The notes beneath the pieces are model-generated. The model did not search any database. It was not told the DNA's origin and was given only the letters and a program-made list of their open reading frames with translations. Both the position numbers and the translations under genes were made by a program. From Ureibacillus acetophenoni (GTDB taxonomy: Bacteria > Bacillota > Bacilli > Bacillales_A > Planococcaceae), in assembly GCF_900220965.1 (NCBI RefSeq), contig NZ_OBQC01000015.1:1-64000 (forward strand): a DNA stretch of 64,000 bases, read 5' to 3'. This document shows positions 35,039 to 43,602 of this stretch, piece by piece (positions within the stretch are counted from its first letter, which is position 1; every line of letters begins with the position of its first letter).

Positions 35039-35767
35039 TTGAAATTTCAAAATATATCAACAAAAGAGTTAGTGAAGGGCTATCAGTTACAGGATTCTGA
35101 ATATCACTGTCTATTTTGTAGCGAATCCTATCACACCGATGAAATTTACCCCTATGAAGATAAGCTATTAACTGCTGAAGGAAGAATGAAAAAACATATT
35201 TTAACTGCCCACGAATCCTCTTTTCACGCCATCATTCAATTAGACAAAAAAACGACTGGACTAACTGACGTGCAAGTCGAAATGCTACAACATTTCTATG
35301 AGCAAATACCTGACCTGGAAATAGTAAACAGAAGTAGTGTAAAAAGTATTTCTACTGTAAGGCAGCACCGCTTCAAATTACGGGAAAAGGAGCGACAAGC
35401 TAAGATGTTCTTAGCACTGATGCAATTAATTAATGATCCCGAAAAATACAAGATTCATAAAGGAGCAAAACAAGTGGATGAACGTTATAGTATCGACCGA
35501 GAGGAAAGAGAAAAGGTTCTAAATACGTATTTTAAAAATGGTTTAGACGGTGGTATTGACTTAATTCCAAGTAAAGAGAAGAAAAAGTTAATCATTCTTC
35601 AACATATTTTAAAGCGATTTGAAATAGGAAAAACATACAATGAAAAAGAAGTAAATGAAATTTTAAAAACAGTCAACGCGGATTTTGTATCATTACGACG
35701 TCATCTAGTAGAGTATGGCTTTATAGACCGGAGTAATGATGGTTCTTCTTATTGGGTTAAAGAATAA
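35039..35767 (+). CDS. DUF2087 protein with N-terminal Cys/His cluster
   Basis: 242 residues from TTG at 35039 (ATGGAGGTG ribosome binding site at good spacing). Cys24/Cys27 (CLFC) and the later KKHILTAH could form a C2H2-type zinc site. A middle helical region (RQHRFKLREKERQAK) is likely DNA-binding, and the C-terminus is a DUF2087 winged-helix-like domain (KKKLIILQHILKRFEIGKTYNEKEVN...LRRHLVEYGFI). A transcriptional regulator is inferred. Confidence 0.82.
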   Translation: MKFQNISTKELVKGYQLQDSEYHCLFCSESYHTDEIYPYEDKLLTAEGRMKKHILTAHESSFHAIIQLDKKTTGLTDVQVEMLQHFYEQIPDLEIVNRSSVKSISTVRQHRFKLREKERQAKMFLALMQLINDPEKYKIHKGAKQVDERYSIDREEREKVLNTYFKNGLDGGIDLIPSKEKKKLIILQHILKRFEIGKTYNEKEVNEILKTVNADFVSLRRHLVEYGFIDRSNDGSSYWVKE

Positions 35768-35854
35768 AAAAGAAATTGTACCATCTTGAGAAAAGGAATT
35801 CCAAACTGTCATATAGAATAGTAGTGTTGCAAACTTACTTAAAGGAGTAACTAC

Positions 35855-36418
35855 ATGTTCTTAAATGCAAAATTAGAAACGGATCGGTTGATCATCCGCC
35901 CGTACAAAATTGAAGACATTGACCAAACCTATGCCGTTGTAAGTGAAAAAGATTTCTATCAGTATATACCAGAGGAAATTCCAGATCGAGAAGGCGTTCG
36001 GAAGATTATTGAGTGGTCAATTACTCAGAATCAGAAGAATACAGCTGATAAAATCTACAAATTTAATCTCGCTATCATTCACAAAGAGGATGGCAAAATT
36101 ATAGGTTACTGCGGGCTTGGACCGGATGACTTAGGAATGGGCGAAACGGAGATTTATTACGGAATTTCTTCTCAGTATAGAAAGCAAGGGCTTGCCCTCG
36201 AAGCAGCAAAAGCTACTTTGGAATATGGCTTTGAAGTTATTGGATTAAAAAAGATAATGGCTTTTGCGGATTATAGAAACCTTCCTTCCCTGAAAATATT
36301 AGAAAATCTCGGGATGAAGTACCACTTCAGAATTAGCCACCTTCAAGAAGAGTTAAGCGATTTTGAGGGTCAGTGCTATTATTCGCTTACAGCCGAAGAG
36401 TATCTTAAATCGTTGTAA
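35855..36418 (+). CDS. GNAT acetyltransferase, RimJ/RimL type
   Basis: 187 residues opening with LETDRLIIRPYKIEDI, the standard start of RimJ/RimL-like ribosomal-protein or amino-acid acetyltransferases; motif A is YYGISSQYRKQGLALEAAKA and motif B NLPSLKILENLGMKY. The substrate is unknown. AAAGGAG ribosome binding site. Confidence 0.92.
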   Translation: MFLNAKLETDRLIIRPYKIEDIDQTYAVVSEKDFYQYIPEEIPDREGVRKIIEWSITQNQKNTADKIYKFNLAIIHKEDGKIIGYCGLGPDDLGMGETEIYYGISSQYRKQGLALEAAKATLEYGFEVIGLKKIMAFADYRNLPSLKILENLGMKYHFRISHLQEELSDFEGQCYYSLTAEEYLKSL

Positions 36419-36425
36419 TCCTAAT

Positions 36426-36460
36426 TGCAGGAGATTCATCTGATCACAAATCTCCTGCTC
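36426..36460. terminator. Terminator between two GNAT genes
   Basis: GCAGGAGATT pairs with AATCTCCTGC between convergent genes. Confidence 0.75.
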
Positions 36461-36469
36461 ATACCTTTT

Positions 36470-37318
36470 CTACCCGTTTATTTTCTTCATTTGATACTGT
36501 TCAGTAGAGACCTTTAACCCCTGCTCTATAAAGTAATTAGATACCGGATTAGACGCAGAGAAATTAATCGTTGTAATATTCACAGGTTCAGTTGTAATAC
36601 TCGCAATAAATTTAGGAATGTACTCCACTTTCTCTTTATCTAACAACTCTAATTGATGAAAAACGATTCGATCTAATTTCTTTTCATCATTCCAAACTCT
36701 TCGATAAATTGCATATCCTAACGGCTTATCTACATCATTATAAAACACCTTAGCTTCACCTTGTTTTGCACTTTGCCAACCGCATTGCCATGGCACATCT
36801 TCTTTATAAAACGATAATCCTGAAAGCTGTTCTGGTCGGATTAAGTCATCTTTTATCCCAAGAGAGCCGCTTACTTCTGGCTTATATTCACCTGATATAA
36901 ACAATAAATGATCAGTAATCTCATAACCATACTTTTCATACAGTTTTATTGCTCGTTCATTTTCTTTAATTACTTCAAGGGTCGCAACTTCAACATTCTC
37001 TTGCTTATAAATTTCTAATGTTTCTTCCATAATAGCTCTCGAAACGCCTTTTCCACGATAGTCCGTTGCAACACCTGTACCGCCATTCCAAGCAATCTTT
37101 TTGCCATCCACCTGTCTAAACCCATTCAAAACGATTCCTACAGGGTTGTTTTCGTCAAAAGCAACAATTGATTGGCTTGGAGATAAACCTTCTCCTACAA
37201 GTCGATTTAGAAATGCCTCTGCATTTAATTTTATCTGGACAAAATAACCTTCAAATCCCTCATTCCAGGCTGTTAGCACATCATCCAAAGTACATTGAGC
37301 CAACTTTTTAATGTTCAT
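36470..37318 (-). CDS. Two-domain GNAT acetyltransferase
   Basis: 282 residues. The N-terminal half has motif A (GTGVATDYRGKGVSRAIMEE, about 79-98) and motif B (NERAIKLYEKYGYE); the C-terminal half is a second, degenerate GNAT-like domain ending in NPVSNYFIEQGL. Both halves fit the double-GNAT proteins common in Bacillus. Substrate unknown. Monocistronic. Confidence 0.9.
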   Translation of the reverse strand: MNIKKLAQCTLDDVLTAWNEGFEGYFVQIKLNAEAFLNRLVGEGLSPSQSIVAFDENNPVGIVLNGFRQVDGKKIAWNGGTGVATDYRGKGVSRAIMEETLEIYKQENVEVATLEVIKENERAIKLYEKYGYEITDHLLFISGEYKPEVSGSLGIKDDLIRPEQLSGLSFYKEDVPWQCGWQSAKQGEAKVFYNDVDKPLGYAIYRRVWNDEKKLDRIVFHQLELLDKEKVEYIPKFIASITTEPVNITTINFSASNPVSNYFIEQGLKVSTEQYQMKKING

Positions 37319-37459
37319 TCTCTTTTCCCCAATTCTATGAATATGTCTTACAAAACTAGCAAATTCTATATTAAAATGCCGAATTCCTTCTGCTTAAGTA
37401 TGTAATACAAAGTTTTTTATATCCCAATGTACTTCTCATTTACAATTATCATAGAATAA

Positions 37460-37491
37460 AAAGCGACAGTTCTTTATGAACTGTCACGCTT
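37460..37491 (-). terminator. Terminator overlapping the end of 37484-37915
   Basis: On the minus strand GACAGTTC-N5-GAACTGTCGC is followed by TTTTT. Confidence 0.8.
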
Positions 37492-37915
37492 CTTTTTTAC
37501 GTTTAACATATTTACTAATGACACCCACTATTTGTTCAATAGCTTCCTTCGATTGTTCGGTTAGTTCCTCAAACTTAAATGCAATCGATTGAGCATTTAA
37601 ATTTATATTAAGACCCGCATTCGTATCCCTACGGAATGCTAATATAGCCTCAAGCTCTGTTCTTAAATCATCTGGCAGTAAGCGTCGATCAAATCGCCAA
37701 TTCACCAAATTTGGTTCTAGCTGTGTAGAATTAATCCCCTCATATTGTATAGCCCCAACACGTATTGCTCGATCTTCGAGAAGCTCATGGTCTAAAAATA
37801 ATTGAATGGATTCTTTGTTTTTTGCATTTTCAGGATATAAGCCTGCTTCCCTTGCTTTTTCTCGAATGTAATTGAAAAGTGGTGTGATTTGAAATTCATT
37901 CCATACTTCGTACAT
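37484..37915 (-). CDS. Hypothetical cytoplasmic protein
   Basis: 143 residues, mostly helical, with charged surface and no membrane segment. The C-terminus (EQSKEAIEQIVGVISKYVKRKKEA) is an amphipathic basic helix. I do not recognise the family. The ATG at 37915 has AAAGGGGG six bases upstream; the ATG at 37921 would be too close to it. Strong terminator at the end. Confidence 0.75.
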   Translation of the reverse strand: MYEVWNEFQITPLFNYIREKAREAGLYPENAKNKESIQLFLDHELLEDRAIRVGAIQYEGINSTQLEPNLVNWRFDRRLLPDDLRTELEAILAFRRDTNAGLNINLNAQSIAFKFEELTEQSKEAIEQIVGVISKYVKRKKEA

Positions 37916-38136
37916 ATCCATTCCCCCTTTGTTTGATTAAAAAATAAGTTGTTAATCTTTTATATATGTTCGTTTTTTCGTCACAATTACCCTTTAATGA
38001 AAAAAAATTTTTATATTAATAGCAATTATCATATGAAATTACGATGATAATATTCTTTAAACTGAGTTTTCAATAATAATTAATCAAATAAACAAAAAGA
38101 GAAAACACTGTAATTCGTGCTCTCTCTTCCATTTTT

Positions 38137-39096
38137 CTACTTTTCAACGGGTTCATTTAATTTTTCTAATTCTCTACCTAATAATTTTGCTAATTCCAAC
38201 ATACCAAATTTTTGTTCTAATTCTTCCGCGTCTGAATTGTAGTTTGTATTTGTATTAACGTCGTACGTATATACAGTTCCTTCTGCATCAACGATAAACT
38301 CAATTCCTGCGACATCAATGTCGTTCCCTTTTAAGAACTGTTTATATTTTCCAATAAGTTCCGTACGAGGATTGTCGTATATACGGAATTTCAATAGATC
38401 TTTTGGTTCTTCACCAACTGGGCAGTATAAGTCGCCGATTTGACAAGCATCTGCAGGACATAATTCAAAACCTTCCGATGTATCAACTCGTACTGAGTAA
38501 ATATATTCGCCACCAACAAACTCTACACGAGTAATCGATGAATCAGGTGATTGAACATATTCTTGTACAAGTGTGATTCCATCAACAGAATCTTCAAAAG
38601 TCGGTTTATCTAGATGTTCTTGAAGTGCTTCTAGTGAAAAGAACAATTGAACACCTAACCCTTTTCCAGCACGGTTATGTTTCGTAATGAAAGGAACTTT
38701 ATTCAACGCTTTAGCCGCTTCCATAATCTGCTCTTTCCCAACAGCTGCAACAGTTTTCGGAACGCGTATTCCGTATTTTTCTAATTGTGTATATTGTTTC
38801 ACTTTACTAACCTCAAGGCGTAATGCATTGCTACCATTTAACACTTTTCGCCCATAGAACTCTAACCAATCAATAACAGCCGTCGCTAGTTCTGGAGCAA
38901 ATCGATGGTTACGTGTATGCGATGAGGCACTCATTCGATTATAAAAAATACCTTCAGGTGGAGCTTCATTTAAATTTACAATGCCCTCGTCTAAATGCCA
39001 AGATTCATAAGGGATATTTAGTTCATCTAATCTTTTTGTTAAATGCACAGTCCAATCATCATTTTCGTGAATGATATAAACTTTTTTCGTCATCAT
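38137..39096 (-). CDS. ATP-grasp ligase (RimK-like)
   Basis: About 319 residues. The N-terminal domain leads into an ATP-grasp fold: PFITKHNRAGKGLGVQLFFS is the ATP-binding loop, VEFVGGEYIYSVRV follows, and GIEFIVDAEGTVYTYDVNTNTNYN carries the metal ligands. RimK-like ligases join an amino acid to a carboxylate; the substrate is unknown. CGAGGTG precedes ATG-ATG at 39096/39093; the frame to 39120 is unsupported. Confidence 0.88.
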   Translation of the reverse strand: MMTKKVYIIHENDDWTVHLTKRLDELNIPYESWHLDEGIVNLNEAPPEGIFYNRMSASSHTRNHRFAPELATAVIDWLEFYGRKVLNGSNALRLEVSKVKQYTQLEKYGIRVPKTVAAVGKEQIMEAAKALNKVPFITKHNRAGKGLGVQLFFSLEALQEHLDKPTFEDSVDGITLVQEYVQSPDSSITRVEFVGGEYIYSVRVDTSEGFELCPADACQIGDLYCPVGEEPKDLLKFRIYDNPRTELIGKYKQFLKGNDIDVAGIEFIVDAEGTVYTYDVNTNTNYNSDAEELEQKFGMLELAKLLGRELEKLNEPVEK

Positions 39097-39170
39097 TAAA
39101 TCACCTCGTATTTCCATCATATCTTATCTTATTAATCATATCAATTTAATAAACATTAAATTTAATCAAC

Positions 39171-39206
39171 AAAAAAACTCTGTAGTTGTAATGAACTACA
39201 GAGTAA
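39171..39206 (-). terminator. Terminator downstream of 39258-39554
   Basis: On the minus strand ACTCTGTAGTTC-N5-AACTACAGAGT is followed by a run of T. Confidence 0.85.
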
Positions 39207-39257
39207 AAATAGGTGCTACTCTAATGGCGCTTTGTGTTACAAAGTATAACAATTCAA

Positions 39258-39554
39258 TTATTGCTGTTCTTCTACAATTTGTTCAACTTCGTCTAATTGT
39301 TGCTTAATTGTTTCTAGGTGATCTTTATTTTGTTCGACCATGTCTAGATGTTCATTATGCTCCAATGCATTTTGAAATGCATTTTCCGCGTGTTCGATGG
39401 AATTAAAAGCATGTTCGATGGCGATCTCCTGTGGATGGGACATCGCTTGTTTTACCGCGCGCTCTGCTCTTTGAACAGAGTTTCCAAACAAAGTACTTGG
39501 ATGATCCTGTTTCCAACTTCCACTTGAATGTTTCGGTTTCGTCAATTGCCTCAT
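39258..39554 (-). CDS. Small coiled-coil hypothetical protein
   Basis: 98 residues. After a basic, Ser/His-rich head, residues 30-98 are a continuous amphipathic helix rich in Glu, His, Asn and Gln with repeats of the type IEHA.N (EHAFNSIEHAENAFQNALEH). It is probably a soluble coiled coil. Not recognised; small proteins of this kind occur in Bacillus spores, but nothing here proves it. The start has weak signals (GAAGGG). Confidence 0.65.
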   Translation of the reverse strand: MRQLTKPKHSSGSWKQDHPSTLFGNSVQRAERAVKQAMSHPQEIAIEHAFNSIEHAENAFQNALEHNEHLDMVEQNKDHLETIKQQLDEVEQIVEEQQ

Positions 39555-39759
39555 CCCTTCATTATCATTTTCTTGACTTACTATGGTTAGTATTCAGTGA
39601 ATGATATCGAAATATGTAATGACGATTTAGCCAATACTTAGCGGAATGAACAATTGATTCTTGTACATAGTTTTAGTTGTTGGATTCATACTATTCATAG
39701 TTAATTTAACCGAGGATTTAATTAAAAACCATACCAAAAGATCAGATGTTTAGCAAAAT

Positions 39760-40311
39760 TTACTCTAAATTGTCATTCATCCAACCCATAAAGTTTTTAA
39801 GTAAAAATTCTTTCCCCACTTCGTTGTAAACAACCTTTTGATATTCGCGACCATTAAAGCTTCTCGCTATACTTTCAATGCCATATCCTTCAGAGTTTTC
39901 ATTAGTAACCGTATTCGTTTTGCCCTCTTCATCAACCATTTCACTTAGTATTCCAAGTTCTTTAAGCTTTTTATTAATCATTTGGCCAGTTAATTTTTTA
40001 CTAACTTGAGGATCGATGACTTTGTTGATTGCTTTTGCAAATTCATTAATACCTATCTTTCCAGTAGGAAGTTTTACGCTCTCAAGTTGTTCTTCAGTTA
40101 TAACGAATTTTTTAGGTTTAACAGGCGGAAGAGTTTTTTGTTCAATTTGAGTTGTCAGATGATCTACGAGGAAATAAAACGATCGTAAAATTTTCGGGTT
40201 ATTTAAGAAACTTTCATCATGGATTGGTATACCTGATAGTGGATTTTCACCATTTGCTAGTTTTTCTATTAATCTTTTGGATTCTAAAAGCTTTTGAGTA
40301 TCTGTGGTCAT
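39760..40311 (-). CDS. Hypothetical protein, second gene of an unknown pair
   Basis: 183 residues. The middle (TGKIGINEFAKAINKVIDP...KKLTGQMINKKLKELGIL) looks like a small helix-turn-helix or Bro/antirepressor-like C-terminal module, followed by SFNGREYQKVVYNEVGKEFLL. No membrane segment. It starts three bases after the stop of the zinc-ribbon gene 40315-40794 with a good GAGAGGTG site, so the two form an operon. Function is unknown; the module hints at phage or plasmid ancestry. Confidence 0.7.
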   Translation of the reverse strand: MTTDTQKLLESKRLIEKLANGENPLSGIPIHDESFLNNPKILRSFYFLVDHLTTQIEQKTLPPVKPKKFVITEEQLESVKLPTGKIGINEFAKAINKVIDPQVSKKLTGQMINKKLKELGILSEMVDEEGKTNTVTNENSEGYGIESIARSFNGREYQKVVYNEVGKEFLLKNFMGWMNDNLE

Positions 40312-40314
40312 TTT

Positions 40315-40794
40315 TCACCTCTCCAATTTCCATAATGGACGCAATATATATGGCTGTATTGTATTTTCAGAATAAGTAAAGAAGTCTTCTGGCAAGGTCC
40401 CAATGATGACTTTAAATTCTCCTTCTTCATAACGAACAAGGTAACTTCTTTCTTGGTCAGTTTCTTCCGAGAAGTAAAGTTTTTTAAACTCGTCAATATG
40501 TTTATTTGTAATCCTACAATTGTATAAGTTTGTTGTCTTATAACCATCTTTTGTTCTCAATACGTAAACACCAAAACCTTCCTGTTCATCGATGATTAGT
40601 TCATCATCTTCGTGAGCATCTTCTATCTCACTAGCACAATTAAAGAAATGATCTCTGTTCCATTTAAAATATCTATTATAGTTGTAACCGCAACGAGGAC
40701 ATTTGATAATAACTTCATCAGTACGATAATAATAATCCGCAATCGCCATCAAGCTACATTTAGGACATGTTACATCTTCTATAATTGAGCCCAA
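40315..40794 (-). CDS. Zinc-ribbon hypothetical protein
   Basis: 159 residues. Cys10/Cys13 and Cys32/Cys35 (CPKC...CPRC) form an N-terminal zinc ribbon; the rest is acidic, with EDAHEDDELIIDEQEGFG followed by strands. TTG start behind AGGAGG. First gene of a two-gene operon with 39760-40311. A nucleic-acid or protein-binding role is plausible but not established. Confidence 0.75.
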   Translation of the reverse strand: MGSIIEDVTCPKCSLMAIADYYYRTDEVIIKCPRCGYNYNRYFKWNRDHFFNCASEIEDAHEDDELIIDEQEGFGVYVLRTKDGYKTTNLYNCRITNKHIDEFKKLYFSEETDQERSYLVRYEEGEFKVIIGTLPEDFFTYSENTIQPYILRPLWKLER

Positions 40795-41305
40795 TACATA
40801 TTACCTCCTACATTTTTTCAAATGATACGTACATTATTAGTTTGGATTAACAGTTTGAGTGGGGAAGGGGAAGTATTGAAGTGAAGGTAATTCTATTTTA
40901 TTTCCTTTACTGTTTTTGTCAAATTGCTCATATTTCTCATTTAATTGGAAAAGTTAATTTTTAGCACCTCAAAAGATGAAAGTGGAATTTTCGATAGGCT
41001 TTCAAATCCTTTGGTGGAACAAAAAAATATTTTCACAGTCTTTTCGCATATGAAAGGTTAGTTTATATGGCTCTATAGGGTTGATATCGGAAATTTACTA
41101 TCCATATCATAAAAACACAAAATAATTATAGAAATCAAAATGTTGGAATATTATTAAGTTATTATTTTTTTGCTCTTCATTATTAGAGAAAAAAAAGCCG
41201 AATCCCTTTATTATTGGATTCGACCTACTTTCTCTATCAATTTCAATGTCTTGCAACCTATATTACGGACAAGTTTTTCAAGTCTTTTTACCTACTGTTA
41301 AATTA
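40795..41305. other. Intergenic region before the type I toxin
   Basis: AT-rich, no coding frame. At 41193-41227 a hairpin (GCCGAATCC/GGATTCGAC) has a T-run on the minus strand, a terminator shape with no obvious gene upstream on that strand. The stem resembles that of the terminator at 43541-43573. Confidence 0.5.
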
Positions 41306-41334
41306 TTCAAATAAAGGAACTTTTGTGCTAAAAT
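41306..41334 (+). promoter_or_regulatory. Promoter of the type I toxin mRNA
   Basis: TTCAAA and TAAAAT are separated by 17 bp, placing the transcript start near 41341 and giving a 57-nt 5' leader. Confidence 0.55.
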
Positions 41335-41397
41335 AAAATTGTAATAGTTTTTGGGCTCAAGGGTGGTTGGCTCACTCCAGTAGAAAGGAGTGATGCC

Positions 41398-41481
41398 ATG
41401 ACAGTCTCAGAAGCACTAATGTTGGCAATTTCATTTTCAACATTAGTCATCGCGATCCTGTCTTTTAACGTAAAAAAATAA
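41398..41481 (+). CDS. Type I toxin, small holin-like membrane peptide
   Basis: 27 residues, MTVSEALMLAISF... then a hydrophobic helix and a VKK tail. This is the signature of the putative holin-like toxin family of Bacillales (related to TxpA). The 5' leader can hide the ribosome binding site: CACTCC (41372-41377) is complementary to GGAGTG (41387-41392). GGTTGGCTC in the leader can also pair with GAGCCAATC beyond the stop codon, folding the mRNA ends together as in other type I toxin mRNAs. An antisense promoter faces it from downstream. Overproduction should depolarise the membrane; this is inferred from the family. Confidence 0.85.
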   Translation: MTVSEALMLAISFSTLVIAILSFNVKK

Positions 41482-41617
41482 CCCACCTTTGAGTTGGTAG
41501 CTCAGATGGGTTAGGTAATACCTTCTTTTCTGGAGCCAATCCCTTGTTGGGACCGACTATTGCAAGGACTGTTTGATGTTGCAGCATCAAGCAGTCTCTT
41601 TTATTATTTATGTTGTT
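41472..41617 (-). ncRNA. Antisense antitoxin RNA (RatA-like)
   Basis: A minus-strand promoter at 41624-41652 faces the toxin gene. The transcript from about 41617 would cover the toxin mRNA's 3' half and end at a hairpin AACCCATCTGAG/CTCAAAGGTGGGTT (41481-41513) followed on that strand by ATTTTTTT. The length of about 145 nt and the overlap with the toxin 3' end match known antisense antitoxins. Confidence 0.65.
41567..41606 (+). terminator. Terminator of the toxin mRNA
   Basis: GACTGTTTGATG pairs with CATCAAGCAGTC followed by TCTTTTATT. Confidence 0.75.
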
Positions 41618-41623
41618 AACCTA

Positions 41624-41652
41624 ATTATACTAATTTTCGACAGATTTAACAA
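41624..41652 (-). promoter_or_regulatory. Promoter of the antitoxin RNA
   Basis: On the minus strand TTGTTA and TATAAT are 17 bp apart, a stronger promoter than that of the toxin, as usual for type I pairs. Confidence 0.75.
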
Positions 41653-41760
41653 GATTGTATCCCCAATGCATATTGTATGCACTTGGATTACAATACATTC
41701 CATATATTTTACTCTTTTTCTTAATTTTCTCTTAAACTACTCATCCAGAGTGAAAAATAG

Positions 41761-42231
41761 CTAATTTATTCTTCTGAATGCTCCTCCCTTTTGTAAACGA
41801 TGATTAGTTACTTCAACAATATGTGCCACAAATCGATCTTTCTTTTTCCATTTCATTACTTTCTTTGCAGGATCCATTCCGAATTCTGAAACGATGTCTT
41901 TTAACTGATCTACTTCTAATTGGTTTAGTGAATCAAGAAGTGTACCTTCTCCATGTTCTTCTAAAATCGTTTCTGGGTTGAAAAGCGCAGCATTTCGTCT
42001 ACGTGTTTTCCTTTTAGAAGTAACGCTTGGAAGAGCGGTATTCGCATGTTCAGTTGGGTTTGCTGCAGAAAGTTCTCCAGCCCCTCTGCCGCCCCACCCT
42101 CTACTAGTTTGATGTGGCTTTTTCTCATTTGCATTGAAAATCCCCCTAATCTTCTTTGCAAATTCATGATTCGCATTTACTTCTTGCACAATAATTTTAA
42201 ATAGTTGTTCCAACTGTGTTTCAATTTTCAT
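41761..42231 (-). CDS. Hypothetical partner of the ParA-like protein
   Basis: About 156 residues. N-terminal helix, a Gly/Arg-rich linker (SRGWGGRGAG) and basic KRKTRRRN stretch, and a C-terminal helical SAP-like part (LNQLEVDQLKDIVSEFGMDP). It overlaps the end of the ParA-like gene by about 10 bp, so it is translated with it. Basic DNA-binding features suggest a ParB/centromere-binding-type partner, but no known ParB motif is seen. The ATG at 42231 has GAGAGG at useful spacing. Confidence 0.75.
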   Translation of the reverse strand: MKIETQLEQLFKIIVQEVNANHEFAKKIRGIFNANEKKPHQTSRGWGGRGAGELSAANPTEHANTALPSVTSKRKTRRRNAALFNPETILEEHGEGTLLDSLNQLEVDQLKDIVSEFGMDPAKKVMKWKKKDRFVAHIVEVTNHRLQKGGAFRRIN

Positions 42232-43081
42232 TTCGTTCATACCTCTCTACGATTTCATTTGCTAGGTTATAGAAAGCATCGAATTGACCACCATACCCCC
42301 ATTTCTGTCGGAATGTTGCATATTCCATTGTGAAGTCTGCTGCACTTGCCATTTGGTTGTTTTCTTTAAATACTGCATTAAACAAAGGAGCGTCGATCTC
42401 TCTTTGAAGTTTTGCACGATTTGTTTGATGTACATTGGAATTTTCCTTAAATTTTGTAATTACAATCCCTAATGTTTCTATTGGATAGCTAATCTCCCAT
42501 GCAAAATCGTTCACACGATTAATAATTTGCGGAATGCCATATGTAGAAAGAACATCAGGGATCGTTGGAATAATATAACCATTTGCAATGCGTAGCCCAT
42601 TAAGTGTGATTAAACCTAAATTTGGCGGACAGTCAATAATAATATAATCGTAGTGATTGAAAATAGGCTGGATGCCTTTTCTTAAAATGTCATATGGATG
42701 ATTCGTATAAAATCTTCCTCTTGGAATTCTTGTTAAATCGTCTTGAAGGTTAATTAAATCGAGGCTTGAAGGGATTAAATCTAAATTCATAACGGACAAA
42801 ATATTAGATACATTCCGTTGAAGTGTTCTGTTCAAGTCAAATGTGAACTCTTCTGGATGAAGTGCACTTTCAAATAGCCTTGCTAACGTGTAGCCATTAT
42901 CATTTAAGTCCTTCCACCGATGTTCTCCGATCAACATCGTCGTACCATTGGTTTGAGGGTCAAGGTCTATGAAAAGTACCTTCTTCTTAAATTCCGATGA
43001 CAACATCTCTGCTAGCCCTACACTAGTCGTCGTTTTCGCTACTCCACCCTTTAAATTAATGACTGGTATTACAATCGCCAA
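42221..43081 (-). CDS. ParA/Soj-family ATPase
   Basis: 286 residues. Deviant Walker A KGGVAKTT at 11-18, the switch DLDPQTNGTT, Walker B IIIDCPPNLGLIT. ParA ATPases move plasmids, chromosomes or protein clusters over DNA. It is not next to an origin and has no recognisable ParB; the partner gene 41761-42231 overlaps it. TTG start with AAAGGGG. The operon may descend from a plasmid or mark a cargo-positioning system. Confidence 0.9.
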   Translation of the reverse strand: MAIVIPVINLKGGVAKTTTSVGLAEMLSSEFKKKVLFIDLDPQTNGTTMLIGEHRWKDLNDNGYTLARLFESALHPEEFTFDLNRTLQRNVSNILSVMNLDLIPSSLDLINLQDDLTRIPRGRFYTNHPYDILRKGIQPIFNHYDYIIIDCPPNLGLITLNGLRIANGYIIPTIPDVLSTYGIPQIINRVNDFAWEISYPIETLGIVITKFKENSNVHQTNRAKLQREIDAPLFNAVFKENNQMASAADFTMEYATFRQKWGYGGQFDAFYNLANEIVERYERNEN

Positions 43082-43308
43082 ATAATCAGATCCCCTTTCA
43101 AAGCAATGTCTCTATTAATATATGGCTAGATTCAAAGACTATGTATAATCGAAAATCTCGTTTTTCTTGTGGAATTACTATCAGTTTTAAAGGATACCTG
43201 TGATAAACGGAGAATATGTAATACATTAAACAGATTATGGTCGGATTCTCTAAGACATGCAAGAAAGCTTAAACGAGAAGTTAAACTTTGAATGTTTGGG
43301 GTGTTTAG

Positions 43309-43524
43309 GTGAAATATTTTGCGATTTCGTTCATTGCAGGTGTGTTTTTATTTCTGTATATTATTTTCCCAATTATGGATGCCTTAGAGGTTCCAAGACC
43401 CTTTGAATTTCTTGGAATATTTATTGCTCAAAACCCATTTTGGATCGGTGTTTTCGGTTCATTATTAATATTAATTTTTCTAGTTTTTTTATATAAGCTG
43501 ATTAAGAGAAGGAAGTACGTTTAG
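43309..43524 (+). CDS. Small two-helix membrane protein
   Basis: 71 residues with two hydrophobic helices (about 4-24 and 42-62) and a basic KRRKYV end. GTG start behind GGGGTG. It converges on the YcaO gene with a shared bidirectional terminator, so it is not part of that operon. Function unknown. Confidence 0.65.
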   Translation: MKYFAISFIAGVFLFLYIIFPIMDALEVPRPFEFLGIFIAQNPFWIGVFGSLLILIFLVFLYKLIKRRKYV

Positions 43525-43540
43525 TTATAGGATTACAATA

Positions 43541-43573
43541 AAAAAGTCGAATCCATAAAGGATCCGACTTTTT
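43541..43573. terminator. Bidirectional terminator between 43524 and the YcaO gene
   Basis: AAAAAGTCGAATCC and GGATCCGACTTTTT form a stem with A and T runs on both sides. Confidence 0.9.
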
Positions 43574-43602
43574 CTATTTTAATCTCCCACTTCCCCAAGT
43601 GT

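Noticed and set aside
41398-43081. Integrated plasmid or prophage around ParA and the toxin
   Set aside because: No replication, integrase, structural or conjugation gene, and no flanking attachment repeats were seen.
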